From CAXNKG01 sp964202965 (GTDB lineage Bacteria > Acidobacteriota > Vicinamibacteria > Vicinamibacterales > UBA2999), in NCBI GenBank assembly GCA_964202965.1, contig CAXNKG010000004.1, forward strand, positions 62,001-126,000: 64,000 bases of DNA, in the 5' to 3' direction. The notes under the pieces were generated by a model, which was not told the DNA's origin, made no database searches, and worked only from the letters and a program-made list of their open reading frames with translations. Made by a program: the position numbers and the translations under genes. Positions 23,347 through 34,515 of this stretch are shown here, piece by piece. The number at the start of each line of letters is the position of its first letter. The first letter of the stretch is position 1.

Positions 23347-23871
23347 ATGTCACTGCATCTGGATCGCAGAGAACTTCTCAAGACATTTGCCTGGGGGAGC
23401 GTCGCCGTGGGAGCGGGCGGCGCCATCACGTCCATCGCGCCGGCGTGGGCCCAGACCGGCACGCCCAGGGCAGCCACGCCGCGTGTCAGCTTTCTGCGGG
23501 CGCCGCTCGCCAACGGCATCATCGTCCATGCGGGCGGCACAGCGATGGAGCTGTACCACAAGCATCCGCACGATCCGCGCGAGGAGGTCGTGCAGCCCGA
23601 AGACATCCGGCTGCAAACGCGCCTCGTTATGCGCAATCACAAGGAAATCCTCGACTGGATGGGGCTCGGGTGGAGAAACGTCGTCCGGGTCTCGCGGTAC
23701 CAACGTCGGATGGAGGAGACGAAACAGATCGACGAGGTGCTGGCCAGCTATTTCAAGGACTGGCGCCCTGCCGTGACGATTTACCAGGTCGATGGTCTTT
23801 CATCGCCCCAGGCCCGATTGGAAATCGATCTCTGGGTCATGCCCAGCGAGACTCGAGTAGCGCCGACATAG
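23347..23871 (+). CDS. Tat-exported RidA/YjgF-family protein
   Basis: The 174-residue protein begins with a twin-arginine-like signal (DRRELLKTFAWGS, hydrophobic stretch, cleavage near AWA). The remainder follows the RidA fold pattern: LVMRNHKEILDWMGLGWRNVVRVSRY and DWRPAVTIYQVDGLSSPQARLEID. The position of the catalytic Arg of deaminating RidA proteins (in RPAR) is Val here, so imine deamination is doubtful. It has a strong ribosome-binding site (GGAGGAGG) 12 nt after the receptor stop. Export of a RidA protein is unusual, since most act in the cytosol. Confidence 0.75.
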   Translation: MSLHLDRRELLKTFAWGSVAVGAGGAITSIAPAWAQTGTPRAATPRVSFLRAPLANGIIVHAGGTAMELYHKHPHDPREEVVQPEDIRLQTRLVMRNHKEILDWMGLGWRNVVRVSRYQRRMEETKQIDEVLASYFKDWRPAVTIYQVDGLSSPQARLEIDLWVMPSETRVAPT

Positions 23872-23900
23872 GAACCGCTTCACAGGAAAGGTGATACGCG

Positions 23901-24749
23901 ATGGCACAGGCAACTCCCGGAACGATCAAGGGGATCGACCCCATCTTTCCACGGCCGGAAGTGACCGAGCGCCTGGCGTTCGCTCCTGGCATCAGAGTCA
24001 GCAGCGACTGGGACGTGCTCTACATCTCAGGGATCAGCGCCTACCCGCCGGACGTCGACCCGTGGAACCCCGGCGCCTTCACGTTGCCCGCGGACCCCGC
24101 GGCGCGAGGCAAGATGGCCACGGACAACCTTGACCGCGTGCTGACGGCGGCCGGCGCCACCTGGGAGCACATCATCATGCAGGTGAGCTACGCGGCCCCC
24201 GGAGGCGGTGGCGTTGACTTCCGCGCGAAGATGGGCGATTGGCGTCCGTGCAGCACCAGCCTGCGGGTCAACGATACCGGGATTCCCGGCGCCAACGTGC
24301 TCTATCAGATCACCGCGGTCGCACCCCGAAGGCCGCCGGCGGCCAAAGGCACGGTGCCAGGCGTCGAGCCGATCCTGTCGCGGCCCGAGATGATGTTCGC
24401 ACCGGCCGTAAAGGTCGGCAGCAGCATGGATCTCGTGTATTTCTCGAGCATCACCGCGTATCCAGTGGACGTTGACCCCTGGAACGCGGGCAACTTCAAG
24501 CTTCCGGACGATGTCGACGCGCAGGAGAAGATGGTCGTCGACAATCTCGAGCGGATGCTGAAGGCGGCCGGCCTAGGCTGGCAGCACACCGTGCTCGTCG
24601 CGCGGACTGGCGAGGTGGGGCGAACCAATCATCTGCGGGACCGAATGGGCACCTGGCGTCCGGCCGGCACCCGTCGCGCGGTGAGTACCGGCGTTCCCGG
24701 CGCGAGAGTGATGTACGAGATCACCGCGGCTGCGCCGCGACGGGCGTAA
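23901..24749 (+). CDS. Tandem two-domain RidA/YjgF-family protein
   Basis: This 282-residue protein consists of two RidA-like domains, about 15-140 and 155-280. Matching segments are DVDPWNPGAFTLP / DVDPWNAGNFKLP, MATDNLDRVLTAAG / MVVDNLERMLKAAG, MGDWRP / MGTWRP and TGIPGANVLYQITAVAPRR / TGVPGARVMYEITAAAPRR. It looks like an internal duplication that would give a pseudo-trimeric unit. The canonical catalytic Arg is not evident in either half. No signal peptide is seen, unlike the preceding exported RidA. AAAGG precedes the ATG. It is probably the last gene of the receptor operon. Confidence 0.75.
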   Translation: MAQATPGTIKGIDPIFPRPEVTERLAFAPGIRVSSDWDVLYISGISAYPPDVDPWNPGAFTLPADPAARGKMATDNLDRVLTAAGATWEHIIMQVSYAAPGGGGVDFRAKMGDWRPCSTSLRVNDTGIPGANVLYQITAVAPRRPPAAKGTVPGVEPILSRPEMMFAPAVKVGSSMDLVYFSSITAYPVDVDPWNAGNFKLPDDVDAQEKMVVDNLERMLKAAGLGWQHTVLVARTGEVGRTNHLRDRMGTWRPAGTRRAVSTGVPGARVMYEITAAAPRRA

Positions 24750-24763
24750 ACCCGGACATGCCA

Positions 24764-24794
24764 GGGGCTTCGCTTCGGTAGCGCGCGAAGCCCC
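24764..24794 (+). terminator. Hairpin after the RidA operon
   Basis: GGGGCTTCGC (24764-24773) and GCGAAGCCCC (24785-24794) form a perfect 10-bp stem with an 11-nt loop, 14 nt after the stop codon. There is no clear U-tract, so it may act Rho-independently only weakly or serve as a transcript-end stabiliser. Confidence 0.45.
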
Positions 24795-25063
24795 AGGGTC
24801 GCTCTTACCGCCGTCCAACCCGTTTGGCCTCGACGATGACGCCAGCTGTGGAAAGGGGAGAGGGGGCGTCAGGGTCGCCGAAGCGGCCTTGAACTAAACC
24901 GCTTCGCGGTAGGCGGTAGACCGACGCGCTGATCCCCACCTCGCGCGCCCGGGGTATCCCACCGATTCGCTTTCAGACAGTTCGCCCTTCCCGCTGACCC
25001 TTTCAGTGCAGGAGTGCGCGGTCTGCCGTCAAGTCGTGAATGAGGATTTAAAAGGGGACAGTA
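24795..25063. other. Gap between convergent genes
   Basis: I see no gene here. A second short inverted repeat, CGAAGCGG (24879-24886) with CCGCTTCG (24899-24906), is present. The right end (AAAAGGGGACAGTATTAAATGA, read in two parts around 25050-25070) leads into the GGGGTCGGGGGTCATTT-type repeat. Confidence 0.5.
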
Positions 25064-25873
25064 TTAAATGACCCCCGACCCCATTTTTTCGGCGGGGTCC
25101 AGCGCATCCCGTAGCCCATCTCCGAGAAAATTGAACCCAAGCACGAGGATGGCAATCGCCAGTCCCGGGAACACCGTGAGGTGCGGGGCGTCCAGCAGGT
25201 GGCCGCGTCCGTAATTCAGCATCGTTCCCCAACTCGGCGTCGGCGGCTGCACGCCGAGGCCCAGGAAGCTGAGAGCCGCCTCCGCCAGAATCGCCCCGCC
25301 CATCCCGAGCGTTGCCTGCACCGTCACCGCGGGCAGCGTCGTCGGAATCACGTGGCGCAGGAGGATGCGGGGCGTCGACGCGCCGAGCGCCCGCGCCGCT
25401 TGGACAAACTCCAGCTCGCGCGACCGCAGCACCTGGCCGCGCACGAGACGCGCGTAGCCGACCCACCCAATCACCGACAGCGCGAGGACGACGTTTGTCA
25501 GACTCGGCCCCAGGACCGCCACGAGCGCAATGGCGAGCAGGAGACCAGGGAAGGCCAGCAGGACGTCGACGACGCGGCTGATCGCCTCATCGACGCGCCC
25601 GCCGAAGTAGCCGGCGATGGAGCCGAGCAGGATCCCAATCACCGACGACACACCGACCACGACAATGCCAACGAGCAGCGAAATGCGCGCGCCCGAGAGA
25701 ACCCGCGCGAAGATGTCGCGGCCGAGCTCATCGAGGCCGAACCAGTGGGCGTCCGTGGGCCCTTCGAGCCGAAGTGCGAGCTCCTGGGCAGCAGGGTCGA
25801 ACGGCGACAGCCACGGACCGAAGATCGCCGCGAGCACTGCGACGAGCACGACCGCCGCACCGGCCCTACTCAT
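25064..25873 (-). CDS. Peptide/nickel-type ABC transporter permease (DppC/OppC)
   Basis: This 269-residue inner-membrane permease has several transmembrane helices and DppC-family motifs: GTDAHWFGLDELGRDIFARVLSG-type entry (DELGRDIFARVLSGARIS), the EAA loop EFVQAARALGASTPRILLRHVIP, and ILAEAALSFLGLGVQPPTPSWG. It would pair with the adjacent DppB-like permease. The last residues (KMGSGVI) are encoded by the dispersed repeat and lie beyond the usual end at LRDALDP. The ATG at 25873 overlaps the preceding permease gene by 8 nt. No ATPase or binding-protein gene is adjacent. Confidence 0.92.
   Translation of the reverse strand: MSRAGAAVVLVAVLAAIFGPWLSPFDPAAQELALRLEGPTDAHWFGLDELGRDIFARVLSGARISLLVGIVVVGVSSVIGILLGSIAGYFGGRVDEAISRVVDVLLAFPGLLLAIALVAVLGPSLTNVVLALSVIGWVGYARLVRGQVLRSRELEFVQAARALGASTPRILLRHVIPTTLPAVTVQATLGMGGAILAEAALSFLGLGVQPPTPSWGTMLNYGRGHLLDAPHLTVFPGLAIAILVLGFNFLGDGLRDALDPAEKMGSGVI
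25066..25085. repeat. GGGGTCGGGGGTCATTT repeat, copy 3 (inverted, in the permease 3' end)
   Basis: This copy encodes the last residues and stop of the permease on the minus strand. Compared with copy 2, the TAA of that copy is AAA here, so the reading frame continues through the repeat to a TAA at its end. Confidence 0.8.
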
Positions 25874-26786
25874 AGCGAATGCGGGGATCGAGCACGCCGT
25901 ACACGAGGTCGGTGAGCAGGTTCATGCCGACATAGGTCACGGCGATGAACAGGATGCACCCCTGCACGAGCGGATAGTCGCGAAAGCCGATGGACTGAAT
26001 GAGCAGCCGGCCGATCCCGGGCCACGCGAAGATCGTTTCCGTAATGACCGCGCCGGTCAGCACGGCGCCGAACTGCAGCCCGATCAGCGTGACGACAGGG
26101 ATCAGGCTGTTGCGGAAGGCGTGGCGGAGGACGGCGCGGAGCCGCGACACGCCGCGGGCGCGCGCCGCCTGCACGTACGGCTCGCGCAGCTCTTCGAGCA
26201 GCGACGCGCGCGTCATGCGCGCGAGGATCGCCGCAAGCGCGGCGCCGAGCGAGATTGCCGGCAGAAGGAGGTGACTCAGCGTGCCCCGCCCCGACACAGG
26301 CAGCCAGCCGAGCTCCACGGCGAAGACCAGCGCGAGCAGCGGCCCGAGCCAGAAGTTCGGCACCGACACCCCCGTCAGCGCCAGCGTCGTCGCCGCGTGG
26401 TCCACGAACGTCCCGCGGCCGACGGCTGCGATGATCCCCAGCGGGAGCGCCACGCCAATCGACACGATCATCGCCGCCCCCGCCAGTTCCAGCGTCGCCG
26501 GAAGCCGGTCGAGAATCGCCTGCGTGACCGGCTCGTCGGTTCGCAGCGACCTGCCCAGATCGCCGCGAAGGGCCCCGCGAAGAAATCCTCCGTACTGCTC
26601 GAGGAGCGGCTGGTCGAGGCCGAGGCGTTCGCGCAGCGCCTGCACGTCCTCCTCCGACGCCGTTTCGCCCAGCATCGCCTGGGCGGGATCGCCCGGGATG
26701 AAATGAATGAGCGCAAACACAAGGGTCGCGACGCCCAGGAGGACCGGGATCGTCAGCGCAAGCCGCCGCGCGAGGTAACGAAGCAC
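25866..26786 (-). CDS. Peptide/nickel-type ABC transporter permease (DppB/OppB)
   Basis: The 306-residue permease begins MLRYLARRLALTIPVLLGV and has the DppB signature FIPGDPAQAMLG, the EAA loop EPYVQAARARGVSRLRAVLRHAFRNSLIP, and ETIFAWPGIGRLLIQSIGFRDYPLVQG. Six transmembrane helices are expected. The start is GTG at 26786, 3 nt after the stop of the PQQ protein gene, so these three genes are probably cotranscribed. The transported substrate cannot be told from the sequence. Confidence 0.93.
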   Translation of the reverse strand: MLRYLARRLALTIPVLLGVATLVFALIHFIPGDPAQAMLGETASEEDVQALRERLGLDQPLLEQYGGFLRGALRGDLGRSLRTDEPVTQAILDRLPATLELAGAAMIVSIGVALPLGIIAAVGRGTFVDHAATTLALTGVSVPNFWLGPLLALVFAVELGWLPVSGRGTLSHLLLPAISLGAALAAILARMTRASLLEELREPYVQAARARGVSRLRAVLRHAFRNSLIPVVTLIGLQFGAVLTGAVITETIFAWPGIGRLLIQSIGFRDYPLVQGCILFIAVTYVGMNLLTDLVYGVLDPRIRYE

Positions 26787-26789
26787 GCG

Positions 26790-28940
26790 CTAGTTGTCGA
26801 GTTCGAAGACGTACAGCGCGTTGCCGGTGCTGGGATGCCGGATGTCTGGCGCGATGGCGCTCGGAACGTTTCTCGGGCTGCCGCCGCCCAGGCCCGTGGT
26901 CACCGCAATGTACTGCTTGCCTGCCGCGGTGAACGACACCGGGAAGCCCTGCACTGATGTGCCCAGCCGCGACTGCCACAGCACCTTGCCCGTCCGCACG
27001 TCGTACGCCCTGAAGTACCGGTCGATATCGCCGGCAAACACGAGGCCCCCGCCGGTGGACAGCGCCGCGGTGAGAAACGGGGCGCGCTGCTCGATCTTCC
27101 AGACTTCGCGCATCGTGTTCACGTCGAACGCCGCCAGCTTCCCGATGTTGCCATTCGTCCCCGGCATCTCGGAAAACTTCCGGTCACCGGCCGTGCCGCC
27201 GGACCCCTCGACAAACTCCACCTTGCGGCCGGACATCTCCATGCACGACTGGGCGAGCGGAATAATCATGAGCTGTGTTTCGGGGTGATAGCTCATGGCA
27301 TGCCAGTTATGGCCGCCCTCCGTGCTCGGGCACGCCTGCACCCACTCGCCCACCTGCGCAGACATGATTTGCGCGCGATAGCGCGGCACACCCGACTCGG
27401 GATCGATGCGATCGAAGATGTTCTGGTACACCGTCTCTTTGTACGACACAAACTCGCCGCTCGGGCGATCGAGCTTCCAGAGAATTCCGGGTTTGCCGAT
27501 CGTGAACACGAACTTGCGGGCACCAACGTCCACGAGGACCCGCTCGTAGACTTCATCAAGGTCGAGCGACTCACCAGGCGAATGCTGGTAGTACCACTCG
27601 AGTCGGCCGGTATCCGGACGCAGCGCGACGGTCGTGCTCGTGTAGAGCGCACGGTCGGTGGCCTTCATGGCGCGGCTGGCAGCCACCCATGGCTTGGCCT
27701 GGGCGACGCCCCAGAACGTCAGATCAAGATCGGGATCGTAGCTGCCCGTTATCCACGTCTCGCCGCCTTTGCGATATTCGTTCGGGCGATTGGCCCACGT
27801 GTCGCCCCCCGGCTCGCCGCTCTGCGCCACCGTATTGAACTTCCACGCGAGCGCGCCCGTCTCGGCGTCGTAGGCGCTGATGTAGCAACGCTCGGGCCCG
27901 AAGCTCTCGCAGCGCGACAGCCCCTGAATCACCTTTCCCTTGATCACGATGGGACCGCTCGTGTTGGTGAACCCCTTGTCGCGATCGGCGACTGCCGTGG
28001 TCCAGACCTGAGCGCCGGTGCGAGCGCTGAGCGCGACCAGCCGCGCGTCGGTGGTTGCGACGAACAGCTTGTCCTGGTACAACGCCATGCTGCGCATCGC
28101 GCCCTGCCCGATGATGGCCTCCGGCCCGACGCTGTGCTCCCAGATCAGGTCACCAGATGCCCCATCCAGCGCCTGCACCACGTTGCCGGTGTTGTAAAGG
28201 TAGATGACCCCGTTATGGACGATGGGCGTCGGCTCGCTGGCGCCGCCTTCCTTCATCGCCCACATCCACGCGAGCTTGAGCCGCGAGACGTTGCCGGCAT
28301 TCACCTCCGTCAACGGGCTGTGGCTCCAGGCCTGATAGTTGCGCCGAACCATCAGCCAGTCGCCCGCCGGTGGATTGCGCAGCATGGCGTCCGTGACGGG
28401 CGTGAAATTCGGTACCTCGCCCTGCACCGTCAGCCCGCGCCCCGGCGGCCAGCTCGTCGGGATGCGCGGTCCGACGGATGCCGGCAGGATGGCCTGGGAC
28501 GCCGCCACCGGCCGCTGTCCCGTTGCCACGGATCCGATGGCCACGGCGGCTCCAGACGCCAGCGCCTGCGCGCCCGCCGGCGCACCATTCGACTGGAGAA
28601 GAAACGCGGTGACCGCGAGCGTCTGTTCCGCAGACAACCGGGGGCCGCCCGGCGGCATCGTCGCCTGGATGAACTCCGCGAGCTGCCCCACCGGCCGATC
28701 GCGCCAGACATTCATGAAGTTCACGCCCGCCAGCGGCGGTGCTTCATTCCCGCCACCCATGTTGGCCTGGTGACAGCTCGCGCAGCTGGCCAGGTAGATC
28801 TGCTGGCCTGCGGCGGCCTGCGGCGCCGAGAACGCGCCGCCCGCCGGCGGCTGCTGGGCAGCCACCGTCACGAGCGCCGTGACGAACACCAGCGCGACAG
28901 CACAGCCCGCAGCGAACGACAATAGACGACGCGTGGTCAT
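26790..28940 (-). CDS. Periplasmic PQQ-dependent dehydrogenase-like protein with N-terminal cytochrome c domain
   Basis: The 716-residue exported protein has a signal peptide (about 1-29), a cytochrome c domain with the haem motif CASCH at 53-57 (probable Met ligand in ATMPPGGP) and a C-terminal eight-bladed PQQ propeller. Repeat segments include YLYNTGNVVQALDGASGDLIWEH, ISAYDAETGALAWKF and YRAYDVRTGKVLWQSRLG, with the characteristic tryptophans. It probably oxidises an alcohol or sugar and passes electrons through the haem. Classical quinohaemoprotein alcohol dehydrogenases carry the haem domain at the C-terminus, so the order here is reversed. The ATG at 28940 is chosen for the GGAGG site 5 nt upstream. 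Confidence 0.85.
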   Translation of the reverse strand: MTTRRLLSFAAGCAVALVFVTALVTVAAQQPPAGGAFSAPQAAAGQQIYLASCASCHQANMGGGNEAPPLAGVNFMNVWRDRPVGQLAEFIQATMPPGGPRLSAEQTLAVTAFLLQSNGAPAGAQALASGAAVAIGSVATGQRPVAASQAILPASVGPRIPTSWPPGRGLTVQGEVPNFTPVTDAMLRNPPAGDWLMVRRNYQAWSHSPLTEVNAGNVSRLKLAWMWAMKEGGASEPTPIVHNGVIYLYNTGNVVQALDGASGDLIWEHSVGPEAIIGQGAMRSMALYQDKLFVATTDARLVALSARTGAQVWTTAVADRDKGFTNTSGPIVIKGKVIQGLSRCESFGPERCYISAYDAETGALAWKFNTVAQSGEPGGDTWANRPNEYRKGGETWITGSYDPDLDLTFWGVAQAKPWVAASRAMKATDRALYTSTTVALRPDTGRLEWYYQHSPGESLDLDEVYERVLVDVGARKFVFTIGKPGILWKLDRPSGEFVSYKETVYQNIFDRIDPESGVPRYRAQIMSAQVGEWVQACPSTEGGHNWHAMSYHPETQLMIIPLAQSCMEMSGRKVEFVEGSGGTAGDRKFSEMPGTNGNIGKLAAFDVNTMREVWKIEQRAPFLTAALSTGGGLVFAGDIDRYFRAYDVRTGKVLWQSRLGTSVQGFPVSFTAAGKQYIAVTTGLGGGSPRNVPSAIAPDIRHPSTGNALYVFELDN

Positions 28941-29060
28941 CGGCTCCTCCTCGAAGTAATTCCGCGAAAACAGGTGAATTATACGTGCGCATCTGACACA
29001 TGGCGCGTCGGTGAGGCGTGAGGTACCATACACGCTCAGAACCTGACGACACCTGACTAT

Positions 29061-30488
29061 ATGAGGCTCCCTCCCCACTCAGAACGGGGCTCCGCACTCA
29101 TCAGTGTCCTGCTGCTGCTAATGATGATGTCGGCGCTCACCGCCGCGTTCGCCGTCAGCGGTCATACCGAAACACTGGTCGTCCGCAACCATCAGACAGC
29201 GGCCCAGGCGCGCGCGGCTGCCGAAGCGGGCCTCAACTATGCCGCGCAGCAGACAATTGAGTGGCTCGCGCTGTGGCCGAACACCTATGGCACCGCGAGC
29301 CAGGCGGTCAACGCCATGCTCGATGATCCCGACATCGTCGGCTTCACTTTCTCGGTGGACACCCCGTTCGAAATATCCGGCGACGGCATCGAATATTTCG
29401 TCGCGCTGGTCGACGAGGATGACCCATCCCGCGGCGCGGCGGAGACGACGCTCGAAGAAGACGATGACGCCGGCAACGATGAGGACGGCGATCCCGACAA
29501 TGACGACAATCTGAGCGTCGTGATCCGGGCCGTCGGTCGCGGGCAGAGTAACGCCGCCGTCACGCTGGAGGCTATCGTCACACCGCTGAAATTGCCCGCG
29601 ATCATCACCGACGGCGATCTCACGGTGTCCGGCAGCGTGGATATCGTCGCCGGCAACAACGGCGGGGTGCACTCGAACGGCAACCTGTCGATGTCGAATA
29701 CGAGTAACGTCACCGGCATCAACCCCGACGACCCACTGGATCTGGTCGGCGGCCTCGCGAACGGGACCGCGACGTCGTCGGGGACCTACACCGAGGGGAT
29801 TGGGACGGTCACCACGGGGAGCAATGGTGGTGGGTATTCGGTGAAAACACTGCCGAAAGTCGAGGCCAGCTTCTATCGGCCCTGGGCCGATTACATCCTC
29901 GAATCGACCGGCCAGCTCACCTGCGCCAAGGCCGGCGGGTGCACGATCGGAGCGACGACTCACGCCAACAGCGCCACCATCTGCGATGCATCGTCCAATC
30001 CGCACAACCAGTGCCGCGCGAACTTCGGGTGGGTCTACGACGACGGCGACCTGAGCTGGACGATGAATCTCAACAGCCCGAACTACCCCGACGGCACGTT
30101 CTACGTCGAGGGCCCCGCCAGCATCAGCGGCAGCCCGGGGAGCGCCGTGGACCCGATCAATCTCACGCTGTTTGCCGAGGGCTCGATCGATATCAGCGGC
30201 GCCGCGAACCTGACGCCGGACAGCACCGAAATCCTGTTCGTGACCGACGGAGACCTGCAGATCACCGGCAACTTCAACATGCCGCTGGCCGAGGGGCAGA
30301 TCCTGATTCACGAGCAGGTGCGCATCAATGCGAGCGCCGTCGTCATCCTCGGCCAGATCATCGTGGAGGATGCCGAAGACGAGGACGACCTGGTGACAGC
30401 CAACTCCATCCAGGGGCTGTTCCTCTCTTACACGGGCGGCGTCGGCAACACGATCTTCAGCGTCAGCGGCTGGCGCGAAGTCAGATAA
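29061..30488 (+). CDS. PilX-like prepilin with an acidic insert
   Basis: The N-terminus ERGSALISVLLLLMMMSALTAAFA is a class III (type IV pilin-like) signal of the PilX minor-pilin type, followed by AQARAAAEAGLNYAAQQTIEW, typical of PilX N-terminal domains. The 475-residue protein has a strongly acidic stretch (about 132-152, EEDDDAGNDEDGDPDNDDN), possibly calcium-binding, and a large C-terminal region rich in Gly, Ser and Asn with repeated TISG/NLSMSN-like strands, suggesting a beta-solenoid surface domain. No other pilus genes are nearby. It is divergent from the PQQ gene across 120 bp. Confidence 0.75.
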   Translation: MRLPPHSERGSALISVLLLLMMMSALTAAFAVSGHTETLVVRNHQTAAQARAAAEAGLNYAAQQTIEWLALWPNTYGTASQAVNAMLDDPDIVGFTFSVDTPFEISGDGIEYFVALVDEDDPSRGAAETTLEEDDDAGNDEDGDPDNDDNLSVVIRAVGRGQSNAAVTLEAIVTPLKLPAIITDGDLTVSGSVDIVAGNNGGVHSNGNLSMSNTSNVTGINPDDPLDLVGGLANGTATSSGTYTEGIGTVTTGSNGGGYSVKTLPKVEASFYRPWADYILESTGQLTCAKAGGCTIGATTHANSATICDASSNPHNQCRANFGWVYDDGDLSWTMNLNSPNYPDGTFYVEGPASISGSPGSAVDPINLTLFAEGSIDISGAANLTPDSTEILFVTDGDLQITGNFNMPLAEGQILIHEQVRINASAVVILGQIIVEDAEDEDDLVTANSIQGLFLSYTGGVGNTIFSVSGWREVR

Positions 30489-30495
30489 GGATTTG

Positions 30496-31000
30496 ATGAT
30501 GAACCCACGCGCCTTCTGTATCGTCCTCGCTGGATTGCTTGCGGGCACCACGGCATTGGCCCAGCAGGTCACGAAGAGAGAGATTTCCGGCATTTCGACG
30601 TTCGCCCAGGTCGAGTCGACCATCGCATGCGGAGGATCGACCACGCCCGAGGCGATTCGCGAAATCGGCAGGATGGGATTCAAGTCGGTCGTGAATCTGC
30701 GCCTGGCCAGCGAAGTCGGCGCGCGCGTCGACGAGGAAGGCGCGGAGGTGCGCGCCGCCGGGATGAAGTACGTCCACCTTCCCTTCAACATGCAGTCGCC
30801 CGACCCGAAGCTGGTGGACAACTTCATCGCCGCGGTCAGCGGCCCGGCCAACACGCCCACGTACGTGCACTGTGCGGCCGGCGGCCGTGCGGCGGCGCTC
30901 TGGATGATCAAGCGGGTCAAGGCGGATGGCTGGTCCGTTGAGCGCGCGCTCACGGAAGCCAACGCCCTCGGCCTGAACGACCGCCTGCGCCCCTTCGCCC

Positions 31001-31026
<26 letters not shown>
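30496..31026 (+). CDS. Exported DUF442-type protein tyrosine phosphatase-like protein
   Basis: The ~176-residue protein has a signal peptide (MMNPRAFCIVLAGLLAGTTALA) and a phosphatase-like core. GFKSVVNLRLASEVGA, YVHLPFNM and the loop YVHCAAGGRAAALW match the DUF442/beta-lactamase-hydrolase-like phosphatases, in which the Cys and Arg are separated by four residues (HCxxxxR) rather than five. Its substrate is unknown. The start is one of two tandem ATGs (30496, 30499) preceded by AAGGA. It is 7 nt after the prepilin gene and so likely cotranscribed. Its 3' end overlaps the sigma-54 activator by 26 bp on the opposite strand. Confidence 0.78.
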
Positions 31027-33862
<2,836 letters not shown>

Positions 33863-34009
33863 GGCATGGCCTGCTGCAAACGGAGCGACGCGCGGAAACA
33901 GGCCTAAACAGACCAACCCGCGCGCGCGGTGTGGAGTTTTTGCTGAGGGGACCGCCGTCGGGCGTCGCAGATTTCGGCGGGTCCGGGAGGACCCGCCCTG
34001 CACGCCGTC

Positions 34010-34477
34010 CTACTCGTTCACAGTCACCGTGATCGTCTGGCAGAGGCCTTCGATCGTCCGGTGGAGGTCGTCGCCGATCTGCAGCGTCAACCGGTGGCTG
34101 CCGGTCGGCAGCTGCATGTCGATCACGTTCTTCCCGTCGCCAAAATGGACCCACGGCGCCGCGCGCGGGATGGCCGTTCCGGGCGGGAGGCAGTCGGTAT
34201 CGATGCCGACATGGTGATGCCCGAGCCCGGGCCGGGTCTCCGTGACGGTCCCCGCCGGCACCGCGGCGATCTGAAAGTCTTCGGCCCCGAACTCGAGGCT
34301 GACCGGACTCTTCACCGCCGCGCCGTCCTGCGGCTGCACGAAGAACACGCGGGGCCCTGCGGGTTGAGGTGTGGCTTCAGGTGCGGGTTCAGGCGCACTG
34401 CCCCCGCACGCCGCGCACAGGAGCGCCACCGGGAAGACGACCAGACACGCCGTACGCACAATCATCGCTGTCCGCAT
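34010..34477 (-). CDS. DUF4399-family probable lipoprotein
   Basis: This ~155-residue protein has an N-terminal export signal ending in LLCAACGG, a possible though atypical lipobox with Cys at -3. The mature part carries the DUF4399 pattern: VFFVQPQDGAAVKSPVSLEFG, GHHHVGIDTDC and HFGDGKNVIDMQLPTGSHRLTLQIGDD. The function of the family is unknown to me; the HHH cluster suggests metal binding. The start could be ATG 34477 or ATG 34495, and no ribosome-binding site decides. It is divergent from aroC. Confidence 0.75.
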   Translation of the reverse strand: MRTAMIVRTACLVVFPVALLCAACGGSAPEPAPEATPQPAGPRVFFVQPQDGAAVKSPVSLEFGAEDFQIAAVPAGTVTETRPGLGHHHVGIDTDCLPPGTAIPRAAPWVHFGDGKNVIDMQLPTGSHRLTLQIGDDLHRTIEGLCQTITVTVNE

Positions 34478-34515
34478 AGTGGCGAGAGTGTACATCAAAG
34501 TAAAATGACTGAAGC

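Noticed and set aside
34501..34515. Leaderless promoter of aroC from TAAAAT at 34501-34506
   Set aside because: A -10-like box is present but no acceptable -35 at 16-18 bp; too weak to list as a promoter.
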